A DNA stretch of 64,000 nucleotides from Paenibacillus sp. S150 (GCF_019352175.1 NZ_JACBYI010000022.1:35153-99152); one strand, 5' to 3'; counted from the stretch's first letter, positions 34,239 to 43,364 are shown. The notes: generated by a model from the sequence alone, not told the origin. Translations and numbers: made by a program.

Positions 34239-34401
34239 GCGGCTTGGCCGGGATAATCTATACCGGAAGGCTGTTCAGCCCCCTGAAATAAACGCTGCAA
34301 AAAATTGTATGGACTACAGTTAGAGCTTCAGCGCGCCGTTCGAGGAAGGCAACATGAAACTCACAAGCAGGGAGCCGGATGCTGCCGGGTGAAATTCTCG
34401 G

Positions 34402-34436
34402 TTTAAGCTAATCGATTTAAGCTAATCGGTTTAAGC
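34402..34436 (+). repeat. Tandem 13-bp repeats before the MocR gene
   Basis: TTTAAGCTAATCG occurs twice in a row, followed by a third partial TTTAAGC. MocR regulators are known to bind short direct repeats, but a terminator stands between this site and the MocR gene, so a role as its operator is uncertain. The rest of the 324-bp gap (34239-34562) shows no gene. Confidence 0.5.
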
Positions 34437-34475
34437 GCAGATTTCCTTGCTCCCAGGCCTGCTTACATCAAGTTG

Positions 34476-34519
34476 GAACCACACCCGGAAGAAAATCCCG
34501 GGGCTGTGGTTCTTTTTTT
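34476..34519 (+). terminator. Terminator between cobC and the MocR cassette
   Basis: GAACCACACCCGG pairs with CCGGGGCTGTGGTTC, followed by seven T. It separates the cbiZ-cbiB-cobC transcript from the cassette downstream. Confidence 0.85.
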
Positions 34520-34562
34520 ACGGCGGGGACTGTGCCATGATAGCTATGGGGGCGATTGAAGC

Positions 34563-36023
34563 ATGTTCAAGGATTTCAGGCTCATTGCCGGACGGCCGGT
34601 ATATATTCAGGTCAAAGATTACATGAAGCAGCTGATAATCAAAGGCGCCCTCCAGGGTGGCCAGAAGCTGCCGTCCACACGCGAGCTCAGCACGCTGCTT
34701 AAGGTCAGCCGCAATTCGGTCATCTCCGCCTATGAGGCGCTTGCGGACGACGGGTTCACGTATGCGGTGCAGGGCCAGGGAAGCTATGTGTCACAAGGCA
34801 CAGCCCCTGACGGCGGCAGTCCCGGAGCTTCCGCTTGGACGGTGGACTGGAAAGCGCGGCTCAGCAGCCGGGCCAGACTGGCAGAGGAACTGGATATTAT
34901 GAAGCGCGGGATACGCGCGGCGAAGGGGACGATTTCTTTTACCAGCATCGCGCCTGATGAGAGCCTGTTCGACCTGGAAAATGTGAAGCGGGCCTTTCTT
35001 GCGCGTATGGCGGTGGAGGGCAATGTTCTGCTGAACTACGGCTATGCCAAGGGGTATAAGCCTTTAATAGACTATTTGCGTCAATATATGGAGCACAAGG
35101 GCGTAGATACGCAGGGCAGGGACATTTTGATTACGAACGGGTTTACGGAAGGCTTTGATGTGGTGCTGTCTGCGCTGGGCCGTAAAGCCGGGGCGGTGCT
35201 CTGCGAGAATCCGACGCATCATACGGCGATTAAGAACATGAAGCTGCACGGCTTTGAGGTTGCGGGAGTGCCTATGGAGCGGGACGGCATCCATCTGGGG
35301 GAGCTGAAGCGGGCGCTTGAGGCGCGTGAATATGATTGTGCTTACTTCATCCCTTCCTATCATAATCCTACCGGCATTGTCATGTCCCCCGAGAAAAGGC
35401 AGCGGCTGATGAAGCTGATGGCGGAGTACAAGGTGCCGGTGATCGAGGACGGGTTCAACGAGGAACTGCGGTATTCAGGCTCCCACGTGGCGCCTCTGAC
35501 CGCAGCGGCGCGCGGCGGGAACAGCGTAATCTATCTGGGGAGCTTCTCCAAGGTGCTGTTTCCCGGACTGCGGGTAGGCTGGGTGCTGGCGGATCAGGAG
35601 CTGATCTATTACCTGGAAAGTGTCAAAAGAGCCCGGAGCATTCACACCTCAACGCTGGACCAGTCAATACTGTACCAATACCTGCTCGGCGGAAATCTGG
35701 AGAAATACCTGAAACGGGCCAGAGCGGAATACAAGCGCAAATACGAGCTGACCCTGGCCTGCTGCAAAGAGCATATTCCCTATGCGGCGCTGACCGGGGA
35801 CGGGGGCTTGCATCTTTTTATAACATTTGAGGAAGGCTTCAGCACCCGGGAGCTGCTGGCGGCATGCCGGGAGCAGGGCGTTATTTTTACGGCGGGTGAT
35901 ATCTTTTATACAAATGGGCAAGGGCACAACACGCTGCGGCTGGGCTTCTCCAGGGTGGCTGACGGCGATATCCGCAAAGGAATTGAGATCATCGGCAGGA
36001 CTGCACGGCAACTACAGGGATGA
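34563..36023 (+). CDS. MocR/GabR-type regulator (GntR wHTH fused to aminotransferase fold)
   Basis: 486 residues. The N-terminal GntR winged helix (residues ~10-78) has GRPVYIQVKDYMKQLIIKGAL and GGQKLPSTRELSTLLKVSRNSV. A linker leads to a class I aminotransferase domain (~115-480) with IPSYHNPTGIVMS, VIEDGFNEELRYSG and YLGSFSKVLFPGLRVGW, which holds the PLP Lys. In MocR proteins this domain senses PLP adducts. Its stop touches the start region of the ligase gene, so it is in an operon with it. A MocR-type regulator of D-Ala-D-Ala ligase (DdlR) is known from Brevibacillus; this may be a relative, but that is inferred from neighbourhood. Confidence 0.92.
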   Translation: MFKDFRLIAGRPVYIQVKDYMKQLIIKGALQGGQKLPSTRELSTLLKVSRNSVISAYEALADDGFTYAVQGQGSYVSQGTAPDGGSPGASAWTVDWKARLSSRARLAEELDIMKRGIRAAKGTISFTSIAPDESLFDLENVKRAFLARMAVEGNVLLNYGYAKGYKPLIDYLRQYMEHKGVDTQGRDILITNGFTEGFDVVLSALGRKAGAVLCENPTHHTAIKNMKLHGFEVAGVPMERDGIHLGELKRALEAREYDCAYFIPSYHNPTGIVMSPEKRQRLMKLMAEYKVPVIEDGFNEELRYSGSHVAPLTAAARGGNSVIYLGSFSKVLFPGLRVGWVLADQELIYYLESVKRARSIHTSTLDQSILYQYLLGGNLEKYLKRARAEYKRKYELTLACCKEHIPYAALTGDGGLHLFITFEEGFSTRELLAACREQGVIFTAGDIFYTNGQGHNTLRLGFSRVADGDIRKGIEIIGRTARQLQG

Positions 36024-36037
36024 AAAGGGGTTATGGG

Positions 36038-37177
36038 ATGATAAAGGTGGGCGTGATTATGGGCGGAGTATCCTCCGAATACGAGGTGTCGCTGAATACC
36101 GGCAGAGAAATGCTTAAGGCTCTGGACCGCAGCAAATATGAAGGCGTTCCGCTGGCCATTGCTTCGCGGGAAGTGCTGATTGAGGCTGTAAAAGGCCTGG
36201 ACTTCGCGCTGCTTGCGCTCCATGGAGCCTATGGCGAGGATGGCACAGTACAGGGAACGCTGGAGACGCTGGGCATCCCCTATTCCGGCAGCGGCGTACT
36301 TTCCAGCAGCCTGTGTATGGATAAACATCTCGCCAAGACCATTCTCCGCAGCAAGGGTATCCGTACGCCGGATTGGCTGTGCCTGGACCGGATGGAGGAT
36401 TTAGAGCCGGAAGCGGTGGAGCGCCTCGGGTATCCCGTAATGGTTAAGCCGAACTCGGGCGGCTCCAGCCTCGGCATGACGAAGGTGAACAGCAGCCGGG
36501 AGCTGCGGAGCGCGGTGGAGAAGGCTTTTGCGGCTGACCGTTCGGTACTGGTTGAAGGCTACACGGAAGGACAGGAAATCACCTGCCCTATTCTTGGAGG
36601 AACGCTGCTGCCGATCATCGGTATCCGTTCACTGGGGGCCGACTGGTTCGATTACAGCGCCAAATATGAGCCGGGCGGAGCGGAGGAGCGGGTAATCCAG
36701 CTGCCTGCGGGGCTTGCGGAACGGGTGCATGCGGCGGCTTTGGCCTGCTATCAGGCATTGAAATGCGCGGTATACGCGCGGGTGGATATGCTGGTGAAGG
36801 ACGGCATTCCTTATGTGCTGGAGGTCAATACGCTGCCGGGCATGACTGAAACCAGCCTCATGCCGAGAAGTGCGCTTGCTGCCGGGTATACCTTCAGCGG
36901 GCTGCTGGATGAGATCATTTCCGGTTCGCTGGCCGAGCGGCGGGGGCTGGGTCCGGAGGCAGGAGTGAAACAAGAACCATCCGGCATACCGGGAACCGGG
37001 AGCGCAGAAGGAAGCCATGGAGGGCAAGAAGCGCAGAGTGTACAGGGCAGCCAGGGGGCAAGGGAAACACAGGATGTGCAAAAAGTGCAAGCCGTACAGG
37101 ACTTGAAGGGGATGCAGAGAGTGCGGATAAGCCAGGCGGCAAAGACAACGGAGCAGGGGGCTGTGAACTATGTATAA
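36038..37177 (+). CDS. D-alanine-D-alanine ligase-like ATP-grasp enzyme with Gln-rich tail
   Basis: 379 residues from ATG 36038 (AAGGGG nine bases upstream); ATG 36020, overlapping the previous stop, is also in frame. Residues 1-~300 are a full Ddl: VGVIMGGVSSEYEVSLN, HGAYGEDGTVQG, GSGVLSSSLCMDKHLAK, VMVKPNSGGSSLGM, VLVEGYTEGQEITC, and the C-terminal EVNTLPGMTETSLMPRSA. Ddl joins two D-alanines for peptidoglycan. The remaining ~75 residues are an unusual low-complexity tail rich in Gln, Val, Gly and Ser (repeats like VQGSQGA and VQKVQAVQ) with no known counterpart. A second, housekeeping ddl probably exists elsewhere. It overlaps the next gene by eight bases. Confidence 0.88.
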   Translation: MIKVGVIMGGVSSEYEVSLNTGREMLKALDRSKYEGVPLAIASREVLIEAVKGLDFALLALHGAYGEDGTVQGTLETLGIPYSGSGVLSSSLCMDKHLAKTILRSKGIRTPDWLCLDRMEDLEPEAVERLGYPVMVKPNSGGSSLGMTKVNSSRELRSAVEKAFAADRSVLVEGYTEGQEITCPILGGTLLPIIGIRSLGADWFDYSAKYEPGGAEERVIQLPAGLAERVHAAALACYQALKCAVYARVDMLVKDGIPYVLEVNTLPGMTETSLMPRSALAAGYTFSGLLDEIISGSLAERRGLGPEAGVKQEPSGIPGTGSAEGSHGGQEAQSVQGSQGARETQDVQKVQAVQDLKGMQRVRISQAAKTTEQGAVNYV

Positions 37178-38375
37178 GCACCAGCCGCTCCCGCAGAAGG
37201 ATAACAGCGCACTGCTGAGTGAGCGGATTGCTCCGCGCGTACGGGAGATAGCGCCTTCGGGCATCCGTGCTTTTTTTGAATTGAGTGCGGGTAACAACGA
37301 CATTATATCACTTGGTGTAGGGGAACCGGATTTCGCTGCGCCGGAGCATATCAGAGCTGCCTGCATCCGCGCGCTGGAGCGGGGACAGACGATGTATACG
37401 CCAAATGCCGGGCTGCCGGAGCTGCGGGAGGAGATTGCCCGCTACCAGCAGGAGAGCTTTGGCCTGACGTATGATCCGGCCGATGAGGTGCTGGTAACGG
37501 TGGGCAGCAGTGAAGCCCTGGATCTGGCGCTGCGCGCCTTTACCGCTCCGGGCGATGAAGTTATCATTCCTTCACCCGGCTACATTGCTTATTCGCCCAT
37601 CGCCTATTTGAACGGGGGAACGCTGGTAGAGGCCCGGACCACTGCGGAGCAGGGCTTCAAGCTTACGGCCGGGGCGCTGCGCCAGGCGGTCACCCCGCGC
37701 TCCAAGCTGCTGATGTTGAACTTTCCGAATAACCCCACAGGGGCGGTAATGTCTTACGAGGATTGGATACCCATTGCGCAAATTGTGCAAGAACATAACC
37801 TGGTCGTGCTCTCGGATGAAATCTATGCCGAGCTGACTTATGAGAGCAGGCACGCAAGCATCGCCTCGCTTCCGGGCATGAAGGAGCGGACGGTTGTGAT
37901 CAGCGGCTTCTCCAAAGCCTTTGCCATGACCGGCTGGCGGGTCGGCTATGCCTGCGGGAACAGCGGGCTGCTGGCTGCGATGCTGAAAATCCATCAGTAC
38001 ACCGCGATGTGCGCGCCGGTGCTGGGACAGATCGCCGCGATTGAATCGCTGCGCCATGGACTCAGTGACAAAGATAGGATGATGGAATGCTTCAGACAGC
38101 GCCGTTCGCTGTTTGTTGAAGGACTCAGGTCCATCGGGCTTCATTGCCATGAGCCGCAGGGGGCATTTTATGCCTTCCCTTCCATTGCGCATACGGGAAT
38201 GTCCTCGGAGGAATTTGCGCTGGGCCTGCTGCGGGAAGCGGGGGTCGCCGCTGTACCGGGCCATGTGTTCGGAACGGGCGGTGAAGGCCATATCCGCTGC
38301 TCCTATGCGGCTTCCACGGTGAAGCTCACCGAAGCGCTGGAGCGGATGGAAGGCTTCATGAAGGTAAAAATGTAA
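37170..38375 (+). CDS. Class I aminotransferase (PatA/aspartate aminotransferase-like)
   Basis: 401 residues, fold-type I. Visible: ISLGVGEPDFAAPEHI, YTPNAGLPELREEI, NFPNNPTGAVMS (Asn of substrate/PLP contact), LSDEIYAELTY, and the PLP Lys in SGFSKAFAMTGWRVGY. It is closest in look to the PatA branch used in lysine/aromatic amino acid transamination; the substrate is not fixed. It overlaps the ligase gene by eight bases, so it is co-translated and probably supplies or disposes of an amino acid linked to the ligase. A long stem follows its stop. Confidence 0.92.
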   Translation: MYKHQPLPQKDNSALLSERIAPRVREIAPSGIRAFFELSAGNNDIISLGVGEPDFAAPEHIRAACIRALERGQTMYTPNAGLPELREEIARYQQESFGLTYDPADEVLVTVGSSEALDLALRAFTAPGDEVIIPSPGYIAYSPIAYLNGGTLVEARTTAEQGFKLTAGALRQAVTPRSKLLMLNFPNNPTGAVMSYEDWIPIAQIVQEHNLVVLSDEIYAELTYESRHASIASLPGMKERTVVISGFSKAFAMTGWRVGYACGNSGLLAAMLKIHQYTAMCAPVLGQIAAIESLRHGLSDKDRMMECFRQRRSLFVEGLRSIGLHCHEPQGAFYAFPSIAHTGMSSEEFALGLLREAGVAAVPGHVFGTGGEGHIRCSYAASTVKLTEALERMEGFMKVKM

Positions 38376-38454
38376 TTGTAAGATGCGGCGGTATCCCCTA
38401 TAATCCTTAAAGGAAGAAACAGGGAGAATTAACGAAACGGCTGTTGCAGCATTG

Positions 38455-38487
38455 GAAGGCCCCCTTCTTCTGGAGAAGGGGGCCTTC
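38455..38487 (+). terminator. Terminator-like stem after the MocR-ligase-aminotransferase cassette
   Basis: GAAGGCCCCCTTCT and its exact inverse with a four-base loop form a very stable stem; the T-run after it is weak. Confidence 0.7.
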
Positions 38488-38546
38488 TGGGCAAGCTTGA
38501 TAAACACAGGTACATATTGAATCAAGAACAAACAGGAGGCTATATT

Positions 38547-39608
38547 ATGATTACTGAAATTGAAGAAGTCACGGGGCGGATTGCTCCGCCGGATGAACAA
38601 GCCGCCCTGCGCGCGGTGCTGCGCCTGAACAGTCTGACCAAGCCGCCGGGAAGCCTTGGAAGGCTGGAAGCGCTGGCCGTCCGTCTGGCCGGCATTTCGG
38701 GAAACGAGCAGCCCGGCTATCAGACCCGTACGGTCGTGGTAATGGCGGCCGACCACGGTGTCTGCTGCGAGGGAGTCAGCGCTTTTCCGCAGGAGGTTAC
38801 AGTGCAGATGGCCTATAATTTCCTCAGCGGGGGAGCGGCGGTCAATGTGCTGGCCCGTCAGGGCGGGGCAAGCGTGCAGTTCGTGGACATCGGCATCAAT
38901 GCGGAGCTTGCACATCCGGAGCTGATTAACCGCAAAGTGCGGCGGGGGACGGACAACATGGCAGCGGGACCGGCAATGAGCCGTGACGAAGCTCTTGAGG
39001 CGATACTTGTCGGTGTCCGTGTTGCGCAGGATGCGGTGAAGAGCGGTACGGAGATTTTTATTACCGGTGAAATGGGCATCGGCAATACAACGGCCAGCGC
39101 CGCCGTTCTGTGCGCACTGGAAGGCATCCCGCCTGAGGTTGCCGCGGGACGCGGAACAGGCATCGACAATGAACGGCTGCTGCACAAAATCGAAGTGGTG
39201 GAGCGCGCACTCCGGATCAATTCCCCCAATCCGGCAGATCCGGTGGATGTGCTCGCCAAGGTAGGCGGACTTGAGATTGCCGGTCTGGCCGGACTCATTC
39301 TTGGAGCGGCTGCCGCCCGCGTTCCCGTGATTCTTGACGGCTTCATCTCCGGTGCGGCTGCACTGGCGGCGAAGGCCATTGCGCCTGAATCGGCTGCGTA
39401 TATGATCGCTTCGCATGTTTCGAACGAACAGGGCCACAAGCTGATGCTGGAGTCTCTGGGACTGGAAGCGCTGCTGGATCTGGGCCTGCGGCTGGGCGAA
39501 GGCACGGGAGGCGTCTTGTGCCTGCATCTGATCGAAGCGGTCAGCCGCATCATGACGGAGATGGCCACCTTCGAAAGTGCCGGAGTCTCCGGGGCTGAGG
39601 GGCAATGA
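38547..39608 (+). CDS. cobT: Nicotinate-nucleotide-dimethylbenzimidazole phosphoribosyltransferase
   Basis: 353 residues. It activates the lower-ligand base as alpha-ribazole phosphate. Family blocks: LNSLTKPPGSLGRLE, VVMAADHGVCCEGVSAFPQEVTVQM, GGAAVNVLARQ, GEMGIGNTTASAAV, PVILDGFISGAAAL and the active-site stretch RLGEGTGGVLCLHLIEA. ATG 38547 follows ACAGGAGG. It starts the second cobalamin run, and cobU overlaps its stop by four bases. Confidence 0.95.
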   Translation: MITEIEEVTGRIAPPDEQAALRAVLRLNSLTKPPGSLGRLEALAVRLAGISGNEQPGYQTRTVVVMAADHGVCCEGVSAFPQEVTVQMAYNFLSGGAAVNVLARQGGASVQFVDIGINAELAHPELINRKVRRGTDNMAAGPAMSRDEALEAILVGVRVAQDAVKSGTEIFITGEMGIGNTTASAAVLCALEGIPPEVAAGRGTGIDNERLLHKIEVVERALRINSPNPADPVDVLAKVGGLEIAGLAGLILGAAAARVPVILDGFISGAAALAAKAIAPESAAYMIASHVSNEQGHKLMLESLGLEALLDLGLRLGEGTGGVLCLHLIEAVSRIMTEMATFESAGVSGAEGQ

Positions 39609-40153
39609 GCATTCTTGTAACCGGCGGGGCGCGCAGCGGTAAAAGCGGCTTTGCCGAGCGGCTGACGCTCTCCCTGGCGGATGAGGCGGTATATGTGGCT
39701 ACCGGACAAGCCTTCGATGAAGAGATGAAGGCGCGGATTGCCCTGCACCGCAAGCAACGCGAAGAAAGCGGCGGCGCCTGGGAGACGCTGGAGGAGCCGC
39801 ATGCGCTGCCTGCACTGCTGGACCGCCTCTCCGGAGGCAAGGCGGTGCTTGTGGATTGCCTGACGCTGTGGCTCTCCAATGTACTGCTGGCCGTGGAGGA
39901 TCAGGAGGACAGACAAGAGCGGGCGGAACGGGAAATTGCCCGCCTGGAGCACAGCGTGTCTTCCTTTCAAGGCACGCTGGTGCTGGTGACGAATGAAGTG
40001 GGTGACGGCATTGTGCCGGAATATGCGCTTGGCCGGCTGTACCGGGATTTGGCCGGACGGATGAATGCGCTGCTGGCCCGCGGCAGCAGCCAGGTCTTCC
40101 TGGTTACTGCCGGAATTCCGGTTGAGCTGAAGAGCAGGGAGTACCTGCTGTGA
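39605..40153 (+). CDS. cobU: Adenosylcobinamide kinase / guanylyltransferase
   Basis: 182 residues. It phosphorylates adenosylcobinamide and attaches GMP, giving AdoCbi-GDP. The P-loop GGARSGKS is at 7-14 and the GMP-accepting His48 sits in IALHRKQR; VDCLTLWLSN and LVTNEVGDGIVPEYALGRLYRD are family signatures. It is coupled to cobT (ATGA overlap) and to cobS (GTGA overlap). Confidence 0.96.
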   Translation: MSILVTGGARSGKSGFAERLTLSLADEAVYVATGQAFDEEMKARIALHRKQREESGGAWETLEEPHALPALLDRLSGGKAVLVDCLTLWLSNVLLAVEDQEDRQERAEREIARLEHSVSSFQGTLVLVTNEVGDGIVPEYALGRLYRDLAGRMNALLARGSSQVFLVTAGIPVELKSREYLL

Positions 40154-40959
40154 GCGCGCGGGAGGATGCCGCCGCCGCTTTTCAGTTCCTGTCGCGGTTC
40201 CCGGTCAAAGGCGGAGGGGATTTCTCAAGGGAGCTTCTGCATCGCGGCGTGGTGTATTATCCACTCGTTGGCGCAGCCATCGGGCTGAGCGCGGCGCTTA
40301 GTGCGGGCATCGCGGCCTGGCTGCTGCCCGCCTGGCCTGCCGCCGTCATCACCCTCATCCTGTGGGCGGGGCTGACCGGCGGCCTGCATCTGGACGGCTG
40401 GATGGACAGCGCCGACGCACTGCTCAGCTACCGCACGCGGGAGCGGATGCTGGAGATTATGAAGGACAGCCGCGTTGGGGCCATGGGCGTGCTGGCCTGC
40501 GTGCTGCTCCTGCTGCTGAAGGCCTCGCTGCTGGCGGCCTTCATCGAAGGCGGCACTTACGCGCAGCTGCCGCTGCTCCTGCTGCCGCCGGTCTGGAGCC
40601 GCTGGTACATGGTGCGGGCCATGGCCCGCTTCCCGCTCGCCCGCGGCAATGAAGGGCTGGCCGCCAGCTTCGGCGGGCTGCCTGCCCGGCAGGAGCGGCG
40701 CGCGCGGCTGCTCGCGGCGCTGCTCACGCTCGCCGCCGCCGCCGCGCCGCTGGCGCTCGGCGCGGGAAGCGCCGCCTGGCCGCAGCTGCTGGCCGCGGCC
40801 GTCCTTGCGCCGGCCCTGGCGCTGGCCTGCGGCACGCTTGCGGCGCGGCGGATCAGCAGCCGGCTCGGCGGGCTCACCGGCGATGTGTACGGCGCGCTGA
40901 ACGAGCTGCTGGAGGCGCTGCTTCTGCTGCTCCTGGTGCTGCTCCAGCATAATCTGTAG
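40150..40959 (+). CDS. cobS: Cobalamin synthase (adenosylcobinamide-GDP ribazoletransferase)
   Basis: 269 residues, an integral membrane protein with about six to seven hydrophobic segments. It joins AdoCbi-GDP and alpha-ribazole, the closing step of the nucleotide loop. Signatures: AFQFLSRFPV, GGLHLDGWMDSADALLS with the Mg-binding Asp residues, DSRVGAMGVLACVLLLLLK, and the C-terminal GLTGDVYGALNEL. GTG 40150 overlaps the cobU stop. The middle (residues ~165-225) is unusually Ala/Arg/Leu-rich and coincides with the most GC-rich DNA of the window. Confidence 0.95.
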   Translation: MSAREDAAAAFQFLSRFPVKGGGDFSRELLHRGVVYYPLVGAAIGLSAALSAGIAAWLLPAWPAAVITLILWAGLTGGLHLDGWMDSADALLSYRTRERMLEIMKDSRVGAMGVLACVLLLLLKASLLAAFIEGGTYAQLPLLLLPPVWSRWYMVRAMARFPLARGNEGLAASFGGLPARQERRARLLAALLTLAAAAAPLALGAGSAAWPQLLAAAVLAPALALACGTLAARRISSRLGGLTGDVYGALNELLEALLLLLLVLLQHNL

Positions 40960-41064
40960 CGCCGCCACACCCCGGGATAGGCCGTACATGACGGTAACGC
41001 CCATCCCGGCTAACAACTGCTTCGCCCGGACTCCGGCAGCAGGAATACAGCAAGGAGGCTTGGC

Positions 41065-42669
41065 ATGGAAGAGCAAGCGGCAACAACAGAAATGAAGCGG
41101 CAGCCCGGGGCGGTGCTGATGATTCAGGGCACTGCCTCGGATGTCGGCAAGAGCCTCGTGGCCGCGGCCATCGGGCGGATCATGACCCGGGACGGGTTCC
41201 GCACGGCGCCCTTCAAGTCGCAGAACATGGCGCTGAATTCCTACGTCACTGCGGACGGCAAGGAAATCGGCCGTGCCCAGGGCATGCAGGCCGAAGCGTT
41301 CGGCATTGCCGCCACCACCGACATGAATCCGATTCTGCTGAAGCCCTCGGGCGAGATGAGTGCGCAGATCGTGGTTCACGGCGTGCCGCATGCAGCACTG
41401 AGCGCGCGCGAATACCGGGAGAAATTCCTGCCGGAGGCCAGGGACACAGTGATGGATGCACTGGGGCGGCTAAGGGCGGCTTACGATGTGGTGGTGATGG
41501 AGGGCGCGGGCAGTCCGGCCGAGATTAATCTCAAGGCCAGGGACATTGTCAATATGAATCTGGCGGGCTGGGCGGATGCCCCGGTGCTGCTGGTTGCCGA
41601 TATCGACAGGGGCGGCGTGTTTGCGTTTCTGGTCGGCACTCTGGAGCTGCTGGAGCCGCATGAGCGGGCCCGTGTCAAAGGCTTCATTATCAATAAATTC
41701 CGCGGCGACCTGTCGCTGCTGCAGCCCGGACTCGATTGGCTGGAGCAGCGGACAGGCATACCGGTGCTGGGCGTGCTGCCTTTTCTGCCGCGCCTGCGGA
41801 TCGAAGCCGAGGATTCCGTGGTTCTGGAGGGAACTCCGGGGCGGCGCACGGAACAGGGCAAGGAGCTGGATATCGCCGTCATCCGCTACCCGAGAATTTC
41901 CAATTTCACCGATTTTGATCCATTGGAGGACGAGCCGGACACCGCTGTTCGTTATGTGGATACCGCCGGTGAGCTGGGAACGCCGGATGCCATCATTCTG
42001 CCGGGTACGAAGAATACAGCCGCCGATCTGGAGTTTCTGCGGGAGCAGGGATTCACGGCAGCTATTGCCGGTGCACTGGAGCAGGGAACCCGGCAGCTTG
42101 CGGGGATCTGCGGAGGGTATCAGATGCTGGGGCTGAAGCTGTATGATCCCCATGCCGTAGAAAGCGCTGAACCCGGCGTGCTGGACGGCCTCGGCTATTT
42201 GCCGCTGTCCACGACCTTCCGGCAGCAGAAGACTACGGTCCGCACCAGCGGTGTGCTGGCTCAGGATCATCCGCTGCCACTGGGCAGCCCGGCCCGGGAT
42301 ACGGCAGCCGCCCTCTCCATTGAGGGGTATGAAATCCATATGGGGACAACCGTAAACCATGAACCGTCCTCGGTTAGAAGCCTTTTCGAACTGAAGGGGC
42401 CGGGAGAGAATCCGCAGCCCGAAGGCTGGGGAACGCCGGAGGGGCGGGTCTGGGGAACCTATCTGCACGGATTGTTCCATAACGACGGCTTGCGCAGAGC
42501 CTGGCTTGACGGTCTTAGGCTGTCCAAAGGACTTGCCCCGCTGACGCAGACCTTCTCGGCAGCGGCACTGCGGGAGCAGGAATTCGACAAACTGGCGGAT
42601 GCTGTGCGTGCGAACCTTGACATGGCCGCCGTCTATGAGATTATGGGAATAGCTCAAAAAGGGAGGTAA
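41065..42669 (+). CDS. cbiP: Cobyric acid synthase
   Basis: 534 residues; also called CobQ. It amidates four carboxyls of adenosylcobyrinic a,c-diamide using glutamine and ATP. The N-terminal dethiobiotin-synthetase-like domain has IQGTASDVGKSLVAAA and SQNMALNSYVT; the C-terminal glutamine amidotransferase has GICGGYQMLG with the nucleophile Cys and the late His in GTYLHGLFHNDGLR. It follows cobS after 105 bp with its own AAGGAGG. No corrin-ring genes are in the window, so either they lie elsewhere or the cell imports corrinoids. Confidence 0.95.
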   Translation: MEEQAATTEMKRQPGAVLMIQGTASDVGKSLVAAAIGRIMTRDGFRTAPFKSQNMALNSYVTADGKEIGRAQGMQAEAFGIAATTDMNPILLKPSGEMSAQIVVHGVPHAALSAREYREKFLPEARDTVMDALGRLRAAYDVVVMEGAGSPAEINLKARDIVNMNLAGWADAPVLLVADIDRGGVFAFLVGTLELLEPHERARVKGFIINKFRGDLSLLQPGLDWLEQRTGIPVLGVLPFLPRLRIEAEDSVVLEGTPGRRTEQGKELDIAVIRYPRISNFTDFDPLEDEPDTAVRYVDTAGELGTPDAIILPGTKNTAADLEFLREQGFTAAIAGALEQGTRQLAGICGGYQMLGLKLYDPHAVESAEPGVLDGLGYLPLSTTFRQQKTTVRTSGVLAQDHPLPLGSPARDTAAALSIEGYEIHMGTTVNHEPSSVRSLFELKGPGENPQPEGWGTPEGRVWGTYLHGLFHNDGLRRAWLDGLRLSKGLAPLTQTFSAAALREQEFDKLADAVRANLDMAAVYEIMGIAQKGR

Positions 42670-42671
42670 CC

Positions 42672-42998
42672 ATGGCTATAGCAGTTCTGCTCTTTATCGT
42701 TGCCGGTCTCGCCGAAATTGGCGGAGGATATCTGGTATGGCTGTGGCTGCGCGAATCGCGGCCGCTCTGGTATGGGCTGGCTGGAGCCCTCATTCTCGTA
42801 GCGTACGGAATTATCCCCACCCTGCAGAAGTTTCCTTCCTTCGGCAGAGTCTATGCCGCTTATGGCGGAGTGTTCATCGTCCTGGCCGTGCTGTGGGGCT
42901 GGCTGGTCGACAAAAAAACACCGGATCTCTATGACTGGACCGGAGCCGCCATTTGTGTAATCGGCGTATCCGTCATTCTGTGGGCGCCGAGACACTAA
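42672..42998 (+). CDS. YnfA/UPF0060 family membrane protein
   Basis: 108 residues with four membrane segments, beginning two bases after the cbiP stop. Family text: EIGGGYLVWLWLRESRPLWYGLAGALIL, FGRVYAAYGGVFIVLAVLWGWLVDKKTPDLYDWTGAAIC. YnfA proteins resemble small-multidrug-resistance exporters, but the role is not settled. Its tight coupling to cbiP is notable, though co-transcription need not mean shared function. Confidence 0.93.
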   Translation: MAIAVLLFIVAGLAEIGGGYLVWLWLRESRPLWYGLAGALILVAYGIIPTLQKFPSFGRVYAAYGGVFIVLAVLWGWLVDKKTPDLYDWTGAAICVIGVSVILWAPRH

Positions 42999-43179
42999 GC
43001 AGAGTTTTAGCTCTAAATCTGCGGACTCAGGACGGGCTGCTTTCCGCAGGGAAGCACCTGGGTAAATAACCATACATAAGCGCACTGGAGTCCGTCAGCA
43101 TCGCCAAGCTATGGCTTTCTCCTGAATAAGCGCATCCCGGCCCGTTGCTAGGCCAGGGGTTCTAAGGTTACACTTAAAA

Positions 43180-43214
43180 ACGGGTGCCGTTTCCTATAAG
43201 AGGACGGCACCCGT
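43180..43214 (+). terminator. Terminator-like hairpin after the cob cluster
   Basis: ACGGGTGCCGT pairs exactly with ACGGCACCCGT (loop 13 bases), followed by TTTCTGCTTG. The T-run is short. The same TTTCTGCTTG ending is found at the PTR repeats. Confidence 0.6.
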
Positions 43215-43226
43215 TTCTGCTTGAAA

Positions 43227-43323
43227 TATAAGAATTTATATGTTTCACGCTATCCATTATCCTTCTATTTTTGGAGAAACGGATGCCGCCTCTTTCAGAG
43301 GACGGAGAAGCCGTTTCTTCTTG
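43227..43323 (+). repeat. PTR repeat, copy 3
   Basis: AGAATTTATATGTTTCACGC is identical to copy 4. The stem-loop here is AAACGG, ATG, CCGCCTC, TTTCA, GAGGACGG, AGAAG, CCGTTT. It starts 13 bases after the preceding hairpin. Confidence 0.78.
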
Positions 43324-43364
43324 TTGGAGCGGCGTTATCACGTACGGTCACACTGAGCGCCGGA

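Noticed and set aside
37572..39605. 677-codon open frame on the minus strand
   Set aside because: It lies antisense to the aminotransferase and cobT genes, which have clear family motifs; GC-rich codon use keeps the opposite frame open.
40225..41391. 388-codon minus-strand frame over cobS and cbiP
   Set aside because: Gln/Arg-rich antisense of Leu/Ala-rich coding DNA.
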